From Maribacter spongiicola (GTDB lineage: Bacteria; Bacteroidota; Bacteroidia; Flavobacteriales; Flavobacteriaceae): a stretch of 64,000 bases of DNA. Both the position numbers and the translations under genes were made by a program. Each line of letters starts with the position of its first letter. The first letter of the stretch is position 1. This document shows, one piece after another, positions 28,801-36,506 of this stretch. The stretch lies in the NCBI RefSeq assembly GCF_004364165.1, contig NZ_SOAY01000011.1, positions 124,001-188,000 on the forward strand. Reading direction: 5' to 3'. The notes beneath the pieces were generated by a model, which saw nothing but the letters and a program-made list of their open reading frames with translations, searched no databases and was not told the DNA's origin.

Positions 28801-30661
28801 GGGTGTTGTTTCGGGTATACTTTCGACAGGTACCGCCTTGGGCGGGGCCGCCGCTGACGGACATTATCTTGTAGGTATCACCGTAACGCGCGGCACCGAA
28901 TCCGCTGTGGAAGATTTCGAATGGCAGGTTACGACCGGTATCGTAGTTCCCCCGGTGGATAGCGATGTGGTTTTCCGAATCAAGTCCGCTGGTCCAACGG
29001 TGCCGTCAACCGACGGAGGTCCCGATTGGCTCGGGGGAGCTCCCAGTGGAGCTCACAGCGGTACGGGGTATAGTGTGAACACCGGTGTTTCCGCGCCGGC
29101 CACGGGTATGCTCTATGTTGACCGTGACCCGTCCATACCTTCCTATATAGATCAAACGACCTACGGTTCTTTGTTCTCGCACGAAAGGTGGGACGGTCCC
29201 GGCGCCCCTGAAATGCAATACTCCGTTCCGCTTCCCAATGGCGATTATAGGGTGAACATATATGTTGGCAACTTCTGTACGTGTACGGACGAGGTGGGCG
29301 AGCGTGTGTTCGGCATAACGGTCGAGGGCAATGTAGTTCGAAATGGGCTTGACCTTATCACTGAGTTCGGGCACCGCTCTGGCGGTATGCTGAGCTATCC
29401 TGTTACTGTGTCCGACGGGTCCTTACAGATAGGTTTCCTTCATGGTACGGAGAACCCTATTGTGAACGCCATCGAGATTATGGGTACTACGGAGCCACAG
29501 ATTCATGATGCACTTACGGTATCTTCTATTTCAAACCGTATCAGTGTAGAAGGGGAGGAATCTACTTTCACAGTGAATACACAGGGCGGTGATCCATTAC
29601 AACCGATTTCGTTCTCCGCGACGGGTCTTCCCGCTGGCATTTCCATATCTGGCACTACGGGTGTTGTTTCCGGTATACTTTCGACGGGTGCCGCCTTGGG
29701 CGGTCCCGCCGCTGACGGACTTTATCTTGTAGGTATCACCGTAACGCGCGGCTCCGAATCCGCTGTGGAAGATTTCGAATGGCAGGTTACGACCGGTATC
29801 GTAGTTCCCCCGGTGGATAGCGATGTGGTTTTCCGAATCAAGTCCGCTGGTCCAACGGTGCCGTCAACCGACGGAGGTCCCGATTGGCTCGGGGGAGCTC
29901 CCAGTGGAGCTCACAGCGGTACGGGGTATAGTGTGAACACCGGTGTTTCCGCGCCGGCCACGGGTATGCTCTATGTTGACCGTGACCCGTCCATACCTTC
30001 CTATATAGATCAAACGACCTACGGTTCTTTGTTCTCGCACGAAAGGTGGGACGGTCCCGGCGCCCCTGAAATGCAATATTCCGTTCCTCTACCCAATGGA
30101 GATTATAGGGTGAACATATATGTTGGCAACTTCTGTACGTGTACGGACGAGGTGGGCGAGCGTGTGTTCGGCATAACGGTCGAGGGCAATGTAGTTCGAA
30201 ATGGGCTTGACCTTATCACTGAGTTCGGGCACCGCTCTGGCGGTATGCTGAGCTATCCTGTTACTGTGTCCGACGGGTCCTTACAGATAGGTTTCCTTCA
30301 TGGTACGGAGAACCCTATTGTGAACGCCATCGAGATTATTTCAGTAAAAAATTCTGGCTTGCAATTGAAAACTAAAATTATTGATGATACATCTGAAATA
30401 AAAGACATATTAATTTATCCAAATCCGGTTAGTTCGGGAGAAACACTATTTATAAATTTGAAAAGTGCCTTGAATGATAAGCCAATGGTACTTGAATTAT
30501 ACAATATATTTGGAAGCAAGATTAAACAACGAGAATATCAAGTAACTAATACGAATGTTTTAGAATTTGTGATAGATAATAATATAGCTGTAGGTGTTTA
30601 TATAATTAATGTAAGAGTAGGCGATAGTATTGTTAAAACGCAAAAAATAATTGTTAAATAG
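25859..30661 (+). CDS. Secreted GSDH / two-CxxCH cytochrome c / ricin / duplicated Ig-malectin protein with T9SS tail
   Basis: The 1600-residue paralogue of the preceding gene starts with a signal-like hydrophobic stretch (LLIIFLLVFLTSFSPMLFGP). The GSDH propeller covers about 50-455 (SHRGGGMEFGDDQFLYLSTG, LGHRNPHRLTKD, IGEVGENTHEEINVL, GKNYGWPLYEG). A cytochrome c region (about 460-790) carries CISCH (27680-27694) and CAYCH (27932-27946). One ricin-type lectin domain follows (about 795-925). Then come two near-identical units of Ig-like plus malectin-like domain (DVVFRIKSAGPTVPSTDGG and YSVPLPNGDYRVNIYVGNF). A T9SS sorting domain ends the protein (about 1510-1600, IYPNPVSSGETLFINL). The accessory part is much more GC-rich than the rest. 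It is probably a carbohydrate-binding surface dehydrogenase; substrate unknown. Confidence 0.85.
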   Translation: MKNYHRVQLLIIFLLVFLTSFSPMLFGPGISDAEPIGKFLNGNFQGLASNDQPYVPAYPNLRFDSPLNFTTIPNQLRIVVGQRDGKVYWFDDNEDATVKNLVVNLSNEVGVVWDGGFLGLSIHPSFGTSGKNFFYIYYSTKSPDTTLNSPLGFSCGIERFHGNYLVLERFEVNPINLSYVSGSRFTMLKRRMYNTSHRGGGMEFGDDQFLYLSTGDQAAYINAQSISENLDGGVLRIDVDMVGGSLSHAPIRTMSSSDAGEEDEVSGKGYFIPNDNPFNNSNGSVFEEYYSLGHRNPHRLTKDRATGTFYIGEVGENTHEEINVLAAGKNYGWPLYEGKDIFLNSCISELYNNMPHQGPLTEFPRSDANSIIGGYVYRGTEIPELEGKYICADYGIGDEIWAVNTTTGQYELLGNFGPENIISFGQDYQGELYLLKYGANVNLYKLAATGISNINVPQLLSQTGAFSNLQSLTVNSGIIPYDMIDSFWSDGAYKKRWMAIPNDGTHNTLEEQIVFSENGVWDFPTGAVLIKHFDYPIDDTNPNATKKMETRFSVKGDDGKFYFFTYNWNNSQTDAVLQEIGLDETIQVATVDGGIRQETWHFPSNSECISCHNVTSKGTLGPRTRYLNRDYDYANHSSGGVMANQLVTLSHLGILNETITDGDTPSFLTHTSIDDVNGSIEDKARSYLDLNCAYCHQPATANRANFDLRLFNSLSETGLLTAGMNETLNGLPSNQRIVYPGDASKSQLFHRTASTNMSIMMPPLVKEKSDLNGVALIETWINQMEVPVNTPQLDNYQIVNRNSGLTLQVSDAGLINQSNIMVGGYQDLPNQQFELELVDNGYFQFKNLNSGLYLDVAWASIAPNTNVWQYTGNSSDAQLWELRSTGDGAFHIVSKLSGHYLGVQPNNNVAVFPDTGDNIVEWEFLSLDAQTTLTVSSISNRISVEGEESAFTVNTQGGDPLQPISFSATGLPAGISISGTTGVVSGILSTGTALGGAAADGHYLVGITVTRGTESAVEDFEWQVTTGIVVPPVDSDVVFRIKSAGPTVPSTDGGPDWLGGAPSGAHSGTGYSVNTGVSAPATGMLYVDRDPSIPSYIDQTTYGSLFSHERWDGPGAPEMQYSVPLPNGDYRVNIYVGNFCTCTDEVGERVFGITVEGNVVRNGLDLITEFGHRSGGMLSYPVTVSDGSLQIGFLHGTENPIVNAIEIMGTTEPQIHDALTVSSISNRISVEGEESTFTVNTQGGDPLQPISFSATGLPAGISISGTTGVVSGILSTGAALGGPAADGLYLVGITVTRGSESAVEDFEWQVTTGIVVPPVDSDVVFRIKSAGPTVPSTDGGPDWLGGAPSGAHSGTGYSVNTGVSAPATGMLYVDRDPSIPSYIDQTTYGSLFSHERWDGPGAPEMQYSVPLPNGDYRVNIYVGNFCTCTDEVGERVFGITVEGNVVRNGLDLITEFGHRSGGMLSYPVTVSDGSLQIGFLHGTENPIVNAIEIISVKNSGLQLKTKIIDDTSEIKDILIYPNPVSSGETLFINLKSALNDKPMVLELYNIFGSKIKQREYQVTNTNVLEFVIDNNIAVGVYIINVRVGDSIVKTQKIIVK
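28655..29481 (+). repeat. Ig-malectin module, copy 1 of a tandem duplication
   Basis: This 827-base unit recurs at 29513-30339 with an offset of exactly 858 bases (286 codons). It encodes an Ig-like domain (SSISNRISVEGEESAF) and a malectin-like sugar-binding domain. Codon use is markedly GC-richer than in the flanking parts of the same gene. Confidence 0.93.
29513..30339 (+). repeat. Ig-malectin module, copy 2 of a tandem duplication
   Basis: Second copy of the unit at 28655. In the Ig-like part I count about five amino-acid changes; in the malectin part the protein is identical and base differences are few and silent, such as those clustered near 30079-30102. The unit boundary is followed directly by AT-rich sequence of the T9SS tail. 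Confidence 0.93.
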
Positions 30662-30836
30662 TATGTGTAATATAAGTTGGGCTATTAAGAGTTGTATTAT
30701 ATTCTTTTTACTTTGATAATTTATAAAAAGGTAGCTCAACTGAAAATAGGAATACTAAGGCAAAAACATTTATTTTTATAGTTTATTAGGCAATTCTTTT
30801 AATTGCTTTGCGTTTTATTCTACAAATATAAAAATT

Positions 30837-31940
30837 ATGATGTCTACCCAGGCTCTAACATTGAATTGTTACTCTTTAATAAATTCAGAAGCTATAAAAA
30901 TCTACAAAAAAGCACTTATAGATGTGGGTTGTGATAGTGCCTATTATTGTTTTGAATTGTTAATTAGTGGAGAAAATAAACTAGAACAATTACATTTTTT
31001 TGATTATAGAACTGAAGATGGTTCTGTTAAGGTTGTTATGCCTTTTGTACTTAGGGATATCATTATTAATGACTCAGATACCGGATTTAAAGATGTAAGT
31101 AGTCCTTGGGGGTATAATGGACCGTTCTTTTTGAACGGACTATCAGAAGATGTTGTGAGTGATTTTTGGATGTCGGTAGATTCTTGGTATACTGAAAATA
31201 AAGTTGTTTCCGAGTTTTTGAGATTTAATTTCTTTGGTAACCAAGCAAATTATACAGGTACGGCGTTACACACGCTTTTGAATGTAAAGGGTAATATAAC
31301 TGATTGGGATATTTTTTGGTCCAATTTAAAATCTAATACAAGAAATCAGTTTCGTAAGGCAGAAAAGCTTGGTTTAGATTTTCAAATGTGTTATGGAGAT
31401 TTTTCTGAAATAAAAATTAAAGATTTTTATAAAGTATATATAAATACAATGAACCGACGTGATGCTATCGACTCATTTTATCATCCGTTAGATTATTTTA
31501 TTAATTTTTGGCAAGAAAACATTAAAAAATGTGCTGTTGGTTTGGTGTATTATAACGGAATTCCTATTTCCGCTGAACTTTTTCTAATTTCTGATAATAC
31601 AATTTTTTCATTTTTAGGCGGTACCGATTCTGATTATTTTAAGTTGAGACCTAATGAGTTTTTAAAAATAAACGCCATTCAATGGGGTAATAAAGAGGGA
31701 ATGGATTATTATATGATTGGGGGTGGTTTATCTAATGGTTTAGATGATAAATTATATCAATATAAGAAAAAGTATTTTCCGTTAGATGATGATATCGATT
31801 TTTTCACGGGTAGAAAAATTATACTACCTAAGGTTTACTTAGAACTTTTAAGTAAAGCAGGATATAAGGATGTAAATAATAATGCTCTCGTAGATCTTGA
31901 AACTGGATACTTTCCTAAATATCGGGATGTAAAACGTTAA
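30837..31940 (+). CDS. FemAB/GNAT-like acyl- or aminoacyl-transferase
   Basis: The 367-residue protein resembles the double-GNAT FemAB/CelD group often found at polysaccharide loci. The central part contains WSNLKSNTRNQFRKAEKLGL, a typical motif of this family (K-x3-R-x2-RK-A), then NRRDAIDSFYHPLDYFINFW, VGLVYYNGIPISAELFLI and DNTIFSFLGGTDSDYFKLRP. No signal or membrane segment is seen, so it acts in the cytoplasm. It faces the sugar transferase gene across a hairpin and is the last rightward gene before the leftward polysaccharide block. The donor and acceptor are unknown; N-acylation of an amino sugar is one possibility. Two ATG codons (30837, 30840) start the frame. Confidence 0.65.
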   Translation: MMSTQALTLNCYSLINSEAIKIYKKALIDVGCDSAYYCFELLISGENKLEQLHFFDYRTEDGSVKVVMPFVLRDIIINDSDTGFKDVSSPWGYNGPFFLNGLSEDVVSDFWMSVDSWYTENKVVSEFLRFNFFGNQANYTGTALHTLLNVKGNITDWDIFWSNLKSNTRNQFRKAEKLGLDFQMCYGDFSEIKIKDFYKVYINTMNRRDAIDSFYHPLDYFINFWQENIKKCAVGLVYYNGIPISAELFLISDNTIFSFLGGTDSDYFKLRPNEFLKINAIQWGNKEGMDYYMIGGGLSNGLDDKLYQYKKKYFPLDDDIDFFTGRKIILPKVYLELLSKAGYKDVNNNALVDLETGYFPKYRDVKR

Positions 31941-32012
31941 GGGATATTAAAGAAATTAATAGTAGAATTGCTAATATTTAATTAGAACTAGTAGATGCTA
32001 TTTAATAGTATG

Positions 32013-32075
32013 ATAAAAGGTTTAAAAGTATAATAAAAGGTTCAAAAGAATAATATGTTCTTTTAAACCTTTTAT
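32013..32075. terminator. Convergent-gene hairpin with two competing left arms
   Basis: The arm TTCTTTTAAACCTTTTAT (32058-32075) can pair with 32033-32050 (one mismatch) or with 32013-32028 (16 bases, perfect). The stem is AT-rich with only short T-runs, so termination is plausible but weak. It sits between convergent genes ending at 31940 and 32146. Confidence 0.5.
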
Positions 32076-32145
32076 ATTTTAAATCCTGATTGCAAATTCT
32101 AAATTAGATGTATCTTGTTAAGATATCAAAATTTATCGTTCAATA

Positions 32146-32796
32146 TCAGCCTTTCTTTAAGTGTTTAAATTCATCCCAATCTTGCCTTTGTAAATCCATA
32201 GCTAACATAATTGGGTTAGAATTTGGATCTACATCAATTTCACCTGGGTTGAAAATCTTTTCAATCGTTTTGAAGATAATTATAATATCATTTTTAAAGC
32301 TCATTTGATTCATGTACTCAATGTCCTTTATAAATTTATCTTCCCAGCTCATGAAATTTCTTCCAGATATTTGTGCTAAGCCAGTAATTCCCGGTCGAAT
32401 TAAAAAACGCTTCTTTTCTTCTGTTGTATAATATGGTAAATATCTTATAAGTAATGGTCTTGGTCCAATAAGACTCATATCTCCAGTAAGCACATTAATT
32501 AATTGAGGTAATTCATCAATTGATGTTTTCCTTATAAAGATTCCCATAGGCGTAAGCCGTTCCGAATCAGGTAGTAAATTACCATTCGCATCCTTTCGGC
32601 TGTTCATAGTTTTTAATTTTAGAACAGAGAAGATTTTTTCATTTTTACCTGGTCTTTTTTGTGTGAAAAAAGGACTTTCTTTAAAACTTATGGTCAAAAT
32701 AACAATTGTTATTAAAATAATGGGAGAGAGGATTAAAAGACCACAAAGGGCCAGAATGAAATCTAAAGGTCTTTTAAAATAGGTTTTATATATCAT
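32146..32796 (-). CDS. Initiating sugar-1-phosphate transferase (PglC/WcaJ C-terminal type)
   Basis: This enzyme transfers a sugar-1-phosphate from a nucleotide sugar to undecaprenyl phosphate and so starts the repeat unit at the inner face of the membrane. The 216-residue protein is the short, PglC-like form: one N-terminal hydrophobic hairpin (about 12-34, FILALCGLLILSPIILITIV) and the catalytic domain. Diagnostic motifs are FTQKRPGKNEKIFSVLKLKT, TSIDELPQLINVLTGDMS, IGPRPLL and RPGITGLAQISGRN, with the Asp-Glu catalytic pair in the second. Candidate substrates are the 4-amino-6-deoxy UDP-sugar made by the rightward genes or UDP-FucNAc. It is the most downstream gene of the leftward block. 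Confidence 0.9.
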   Translation of the reverse strand: MIYKTYFKRPLDFILALCGLLILSPIILITIVILTISFKESPFFTQKRPGKNEKIFSVLKLKTMNSRKDANGNLLPDSERLTPMGIFIRKTSIDELPQLINVLTGDMSLIGPRPLLIRYLPYYTTEEKKRFLIRPGITGLAQISGRNFMSWEDKFIKDIEYMNQMSFKNDIIIIFKTIEKIFNPGEIDVDPNSNPIMLAMDLQRQDWDEFKHLKKG

Positions 32797-32844
32797 AATT
32801 AAGTAATGGTTAATTGAGGATTAAGTGCTTCTTTATTTTTAATT

Positions 32845-33918
32845 CTAAGCTTCATGTTTTAAAACACTAGGTTGATACCTATTTATTACATCGGCTATAT
32901 GATCTAAATCTTGCGTATCATATCTAAAATCAAGATGGACGTTCAATAAAAATTGATATGTATACTTAATATTATTCTGAGGCCATAATTCTGCGGGGTA
33001 AATATCATTTGATACTAAAAACTGCTTTAGCTGTATTAAAGATTCTCTATCCTTAAAAATTAATAATAGTCCAAAGGGTACTTTGTTTTTAGCATCAAGT
33101 ACTTTAAAGTTATTATTTTGGCTAATTTTTGTTTTTACGTAAGCACTATTTTTTGATTTGAAATAATTAAAATCTCTAAATAACGCATTCCTTATAACTT
33201 TTTCATGTTCGTTGTGTAACGGAATTATTTCTTTGATGTCACGCAGAATGTTCTCTCCTTGATTATAAGTCGATAGAAATACATTTTTATCTTGCTCACG
33301 TTCGCAGCTATCTTTTAGTTGCATTGCCAATGACATAGCGTCCCAAGAGGTCGTCATAGAGTTAACCGTATCTATATTATTGTTTTTTTGTAAAGCAGGA
33401 AAAGCAATTGTGCTATTGCTTTTCTTAGGTTTCCATGCAATACCTCCAAGGGGTGCGGGTAATGTTTTTCTCAAAGAGGCGATGCAGAAATCTGCCTCGC
33501 TTTCAATGCAACCATCAGTTAACCACCCATGAGAATGGTCTTCTATAATAATAGGTCGATCGCCTTGAGGTATTGTATTTGACTTTAGTCCCCAAAAGTT
33601 ATTGACTAAAACCAAATCTGTTGTTTCGAATTCCAAAAAATTTACTTTAGACTCTGCATCAAATGGGTCTATATCGTAGTATGCTATTTGCGAAAATGTA
33701 CTTTCTAACCAGTCTTTTACAAATGGGCAATAGTAGTTTGGTAACCAGATTGTTTTAATTTTTCGTTCTTTTAGTACCGCCTCAAAAATGAAGCGCATTG
33801 CATATCGTCCAGCATAAAAAAGATGATGTTCCCCTAAAAAAGAGTGATCTGTTTCAAAAATTTGATCGATATCTGTTTTATGAAAAAAAGAGCCGTATCC
33901 AATTATAGTTTTATTCAT
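32845..33918 (-). CDS. Divergent PLP-dependent aminotransferase-like protein (DegT fold)
   Basis: The 357-residue protein shows the layout of fold-type I PLP enzymes used on nucleotide sugars. There is an early sequence FYAGRYAMRFIFEAVL like the phosphate-binding region, the stretch TIWLPNYYCPFVKDWLES, an Asp in IIIEDHSHGW (D127) that would bind the pyridine nitrogen, and a Lys in IASLRKTLPAPLGG (K151) that fits the Schiff-base lysine. It is shorter and more diverged than standard DegT/DnrJ proteins, and the aminotransferase call rests on these motifs. It lies 48 bases from the sugar transferase gene, suggesting modification of the first sugar or of a side residue. Confidence 0.6.
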   Translation of the reverse strand: MNKTIIGYGSFFHKTDIDQIFETDHSFLGEHHLFYAGRYAMRFIFEAVLKERKIKTIWLPNYYCPFVKDWLESTFSQIAYYDIDPFDAESKVNFLEFETTDLVLVNNFWGLKSNTIPQGDRPIIIEDHSHGWLTDGCIESEADFCIASLRKTLPAPLGGIAWKPKKSNSTIAFPALQKNNNIDTVNSMTTSWDAMSLAMQLKDSCEREQDKNVFLSTYNQGENILRDIKEIIPLHNEHEKVIRNALFRDFNYFKSKNSAYVKTKISQNNNFKVLDAKNKVPFGLLLIFKDRESLIQLKQFLVSNDIYPAELWPQNNIKYTYQFLLNVHLDFRYDTQDLDHIADVINRYQPSVLKHEA

Positions 33919-34052
33919 AATACAAAGAAACCAAAAAATAGTTGATACATAAATGTATATCGAAGAAGTTAATATATTTCAGATAAACTGATGTTCTGAT
34001 ATTTCATAATTAGAACGTTATTAATCCTTCAATTTAGAAGACTTGTTAATGA

Positions 34053-35189
34053 TTATAGTTGTTTAAGTTCTTCATATACGGTTAAAGTCTTTTCTACCAT
34101 ACTGTCTTTGGTAAATTGAATCAATGCCTTCTCTTTTCCTGCTAAGGCTAATTTATATCTTAACTCATCGTCATTGATAACTTGATTGAGTAAATTACCT
34201 AATTGTTTGGCGTCTTCCATGTCATAAATAAAACCGCTTTTGCCGTGATCTATTTGATCCGTAGCTCCATAAGAATTGGCTCTTATAGTGCAACAACCAC
34301 TCATCATTGCTTCTACTGCTACCAATCCAAAGGTGTCTATTCTAGATGGTAGTGTGAAAATATCGAACATTTGATATACCGGTTTTGGATCTTGAAAGGG
34401 CAAAATACTGACCTTTTTCTCTAGATTTTCATGTTCCACAAGGTCCATAAGCCATTTTTCACCTGCAGTATCGTCAAAATGACCAACTAAAACCAAATGA
34501 ATCTTATCAAGCATATCTTTGGGCAGATGGTGGGCTACAGCATTTATCAAAACATCTAACCCTTTTGCTTTGATCAATCTACCTACAAATCCTACAATAA
34601 TTTTATCGGTAGGAATCTTGTTTTGTTGTTTTAATCGGTTTATTTCCTCTTTTGAAATTTGATCTGCAAATCGTTTTGAAATTCCGTGGTGTACGATACG
34701 GACGGTTTTTGGATCAGTACCCATAATCTTTTCAGTAAAATCTTTTGAGCCTGAACTGACAGCTATTAGGAGGTCTGGGTGTTTGTATGAAAAACTTGGT
34801 CGTATAGTATCGGTATGAACCGTAGAAATATATTTTTTTCCTAATAGCCACGGAAATAAAGTGGTATTTGGCGATTGAGCATGAATAATATCGGCGTTTA
34901 TTTTAAGTATGTAAGAAAGTACTTTTAAGGTTTCTGTAATTGAAAGAATCCCTTTTTTTAAAACATTACCCTTTGGTTCCTTGAAATAGTAAACTTTTAC
35001 ACCCCAATCTTTTAAATCTTGTTGTAATTTTTTAAAATACGTATCTTCTCCTTGGTCATCAGATTTTAGAAAGCCACTTGTAATCAAATGTATTTCGTGT
35101 CCTCGTTCCACAAGACCCTGTGTTAAATCTAAAACATTTGTAGCAAAGCCATCCCTTCTGAAGCGCATTGCAATAAAAAGTATCTTCAT
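34053..35189 (-). CDS. Glycosyltransferase family 4
   Basis: This is a GT-B fold glycosyltransferase of 378 residues. The N-terminal domain starts MKILFIAMRFRRDGFATNVL with the usual open-sheet start and holds IIHAQSPNTTLFPWLLGK. The C-terminal nucleotide-sugar domain has GFVGRLIKAKGLDVLINAV, VLVGHF and the E-x7-E region FTLPSRIDTFGLVAVEAM. No signal or membrane helices, so it adds a sugar at the cytoplasmic face of the lipid carrier. Donor and acceptor cannot be inferred. About 100 bases separate it from the next upstream gene. Confidence 0.85.
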   Translation of the reverse strand: MKILFIAMRFRRDGFATNVLDLTQGLVERGHEIHLITSGFLKSDDQGEDTYFKKLQQDLKDWGVKVYYFKEPKGNVLKKGILSITETLKVLSYILKINADIIHAQSPNTTLFPWLLGKKYISTVHTDTIRPSFSYKHPDLLIAVSSGSKDFTEKIMGTDPKTVRIVHHGISKRFADQISKEEINRLKQQNKIPTDKIIVGFVGRLIKAKGLDVLINAVAHHLPKDMLDKIHLVLVGHFDDTAGEKWLMDLVEHENLEKKVSILPFQDPKPVYQMFDIFTLPSRIDTFGLVAVEAMMSGCCTIRANSYGATDQIDHGKSGFIYDMEDAKQLGNLLNQVINDDELRYKLALAGKEKALIQFTKDSMVEKTLTVYEELKQL

Positions 35190-35292
35190 ATTATTTTTTT
35201 AGACAAATTCAATTTTGTGACCATAAAATTGATGTATTTAATAATTTGTCGTTTTTTACTCTAATAGTATATTCGTAATTAGTAACTGATAC

Positions 35293-36495
35293 TTATGCAG
35301 TGAAACTATTTATTATTGTATTATATGCTTGTTCAGGAGATAAATTATTCTTCATATACATATAACCATTTTGACCTAATGTTGTTCTTAAATCTTTACT
35401 GTTGTATAGTTTTAGAAGATTACTTTTAAAACTTTCTATATCTCCGGCATTTGAATAAAAACCACTTTGTATTTGTTCTTGTATGATTCCGAAATCTGTG
35501 TTTACGTCTACAGAAGCCAATACAGGTTTTTTAAAGCAATAGTAGGCATTTACTTTTGAAGGAAAATTAGGGATACTAAAATCTTGGTTCAATGAAATAA
35601 GCCCAATATCTGCAATAGCCAATACGTCATTATAGTCTTGTCTAGGAAGGTTTCCCTTTAAGATTACGTTTTTAAGACCCATTTCTTCGGCCATAATTTT
35701 TATTCGTTCGCGTTCAGTACCTCTTCCAACTATAAAAAAGACTAAATCTTCTAGCTCTTGTGATGCTTGTGCAAGTTGAATAATATTTTCTACACGCTGT
35801 GGTAATCCTATATTACCTCCGAATATGGCAATCATTTTATCTTTAAGGCCATATTTTTCTCTCATGGCCGTTTCGTTCAAATCTTTTGGTAATTCATGAA
35901 TCTTTTCCCAATTGGGTAGCAAATGTAATTTTGATGTATCCACTTCAGGATTATGTTTTGTAACAAAATCAATATTTGCAGGAGACATACAACCAATTCT
36001 ATCGGATTGCTTGTAAAGTTTTATTTCCTTTTTTCTAAAGTAATTGTATATAAACCCGCCATTAGACATCATTTTCAGATCCACAGCATTTTGGGGAAAT
36101 ATATCTCTTAGAATCAAGTATAATTTTGCTTTGGATTTCTTTTTTATCCATGCTGCAAAATCAATTAGTGTAATAGGTGGTGTTGGTATTAATATCAAAT
36201 CAAAATCTATGGCAATTTTATGTTTTTTGAAAGCTCGTTTATATTGATGTGATAGTAGAATATTAGAAAGACCTTTTACGATTTTGTTACCTCCAAAAAG
36301 GGCTAGGGTAGGGACCCTCAAAATTTGTATTCCACTTTCTATAACCAATTCTGATGATTTACGACCTTCCTCGTCTGGTGCTATTACCAATACATCATGT
36401 CCTTGATTATGAAATTCATGAATCAAATCTGTATAGAGATGAGTATTTTTTTTTACATCAGGAAAGGTCAAGCCCAAGAAAAGTATTTTCTTCAT
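35293..36495 (-). CDS. Glycosyltransferase family 4 (WbuB-like)
   Basis: A GT-B enzyme of about 400 residues. I chose the ATG at 36495 (KKILFLGLTFPDVKKNT), 11 bases after the capG stop; an in-frame ATG at 36519 would add eight residues and overlap capG. Features are LYLILRDIFPQNAVDL, IGCMSPANIDFVTKH, the nucleotide-binding loop IAIFGGNIGLPQRVENI and VFFIVGRGTERERI. The sequence and its position directly behind the FucNAc genes match WbuB, the transferase that follows fnlA-fnlB-fnlC in several O-antigen loci, so an L-FucNAc transferase role is a reasonable inference. Confidence 0.8.
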   Translation of the reverse strand: MKKILFLGLTFPDVKKNTHLYTDLIHEFHNQGHDVLVIAPDEEGRKSSELVIESGIQILRVPTLALFGGNKIVKGLSNILLSHQYKRAFKKHKIAIDFDLILIPTPPITLIDFAAWIKKKSKAKLYLILRDIFPQNAVDLKMMSNGGFIYNYFRKKEIKLYKQSDRIGCMSPANIDFVTKHNPEVDTSKLHLLPNWEKIHELPKDLNETAMREKYGLKDKMIAIFGGNIGLPQRVENIIQLAQASQELEDLVFFIVGRGTERERIKIMAEEMGLKNVILKGNLPRQDYNDVLAIADIGLISLNQDFSIPNFPSKVNAYYCFKKPVLASVDVNTDFGIIQEQIQSGFYSNAGDIESFKSNLLKLYNSKDLRTTLGQNGYMYMKNNLSPEQAYNTIINSFTA

Positions 36496-36506
36496 TTTTA
36501 CATTTT

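Noticed and set aside
28567-30076. Leftward open frames opposite the Ig-malectin repeats (for example 29006-29374 and 29864-30076)
   Set aside because: They exist because the sense strand is GC-rich and repeated; both copies give the same antisense frame, and no start context or domain is seen.
12782-30661. Prophage, integron or IS element explaining the large-gene island
   Set aside because: I see no transposase, integrase, phage structural gene or terminal inverted repeats; the tRNA-like gene is suggestive only.
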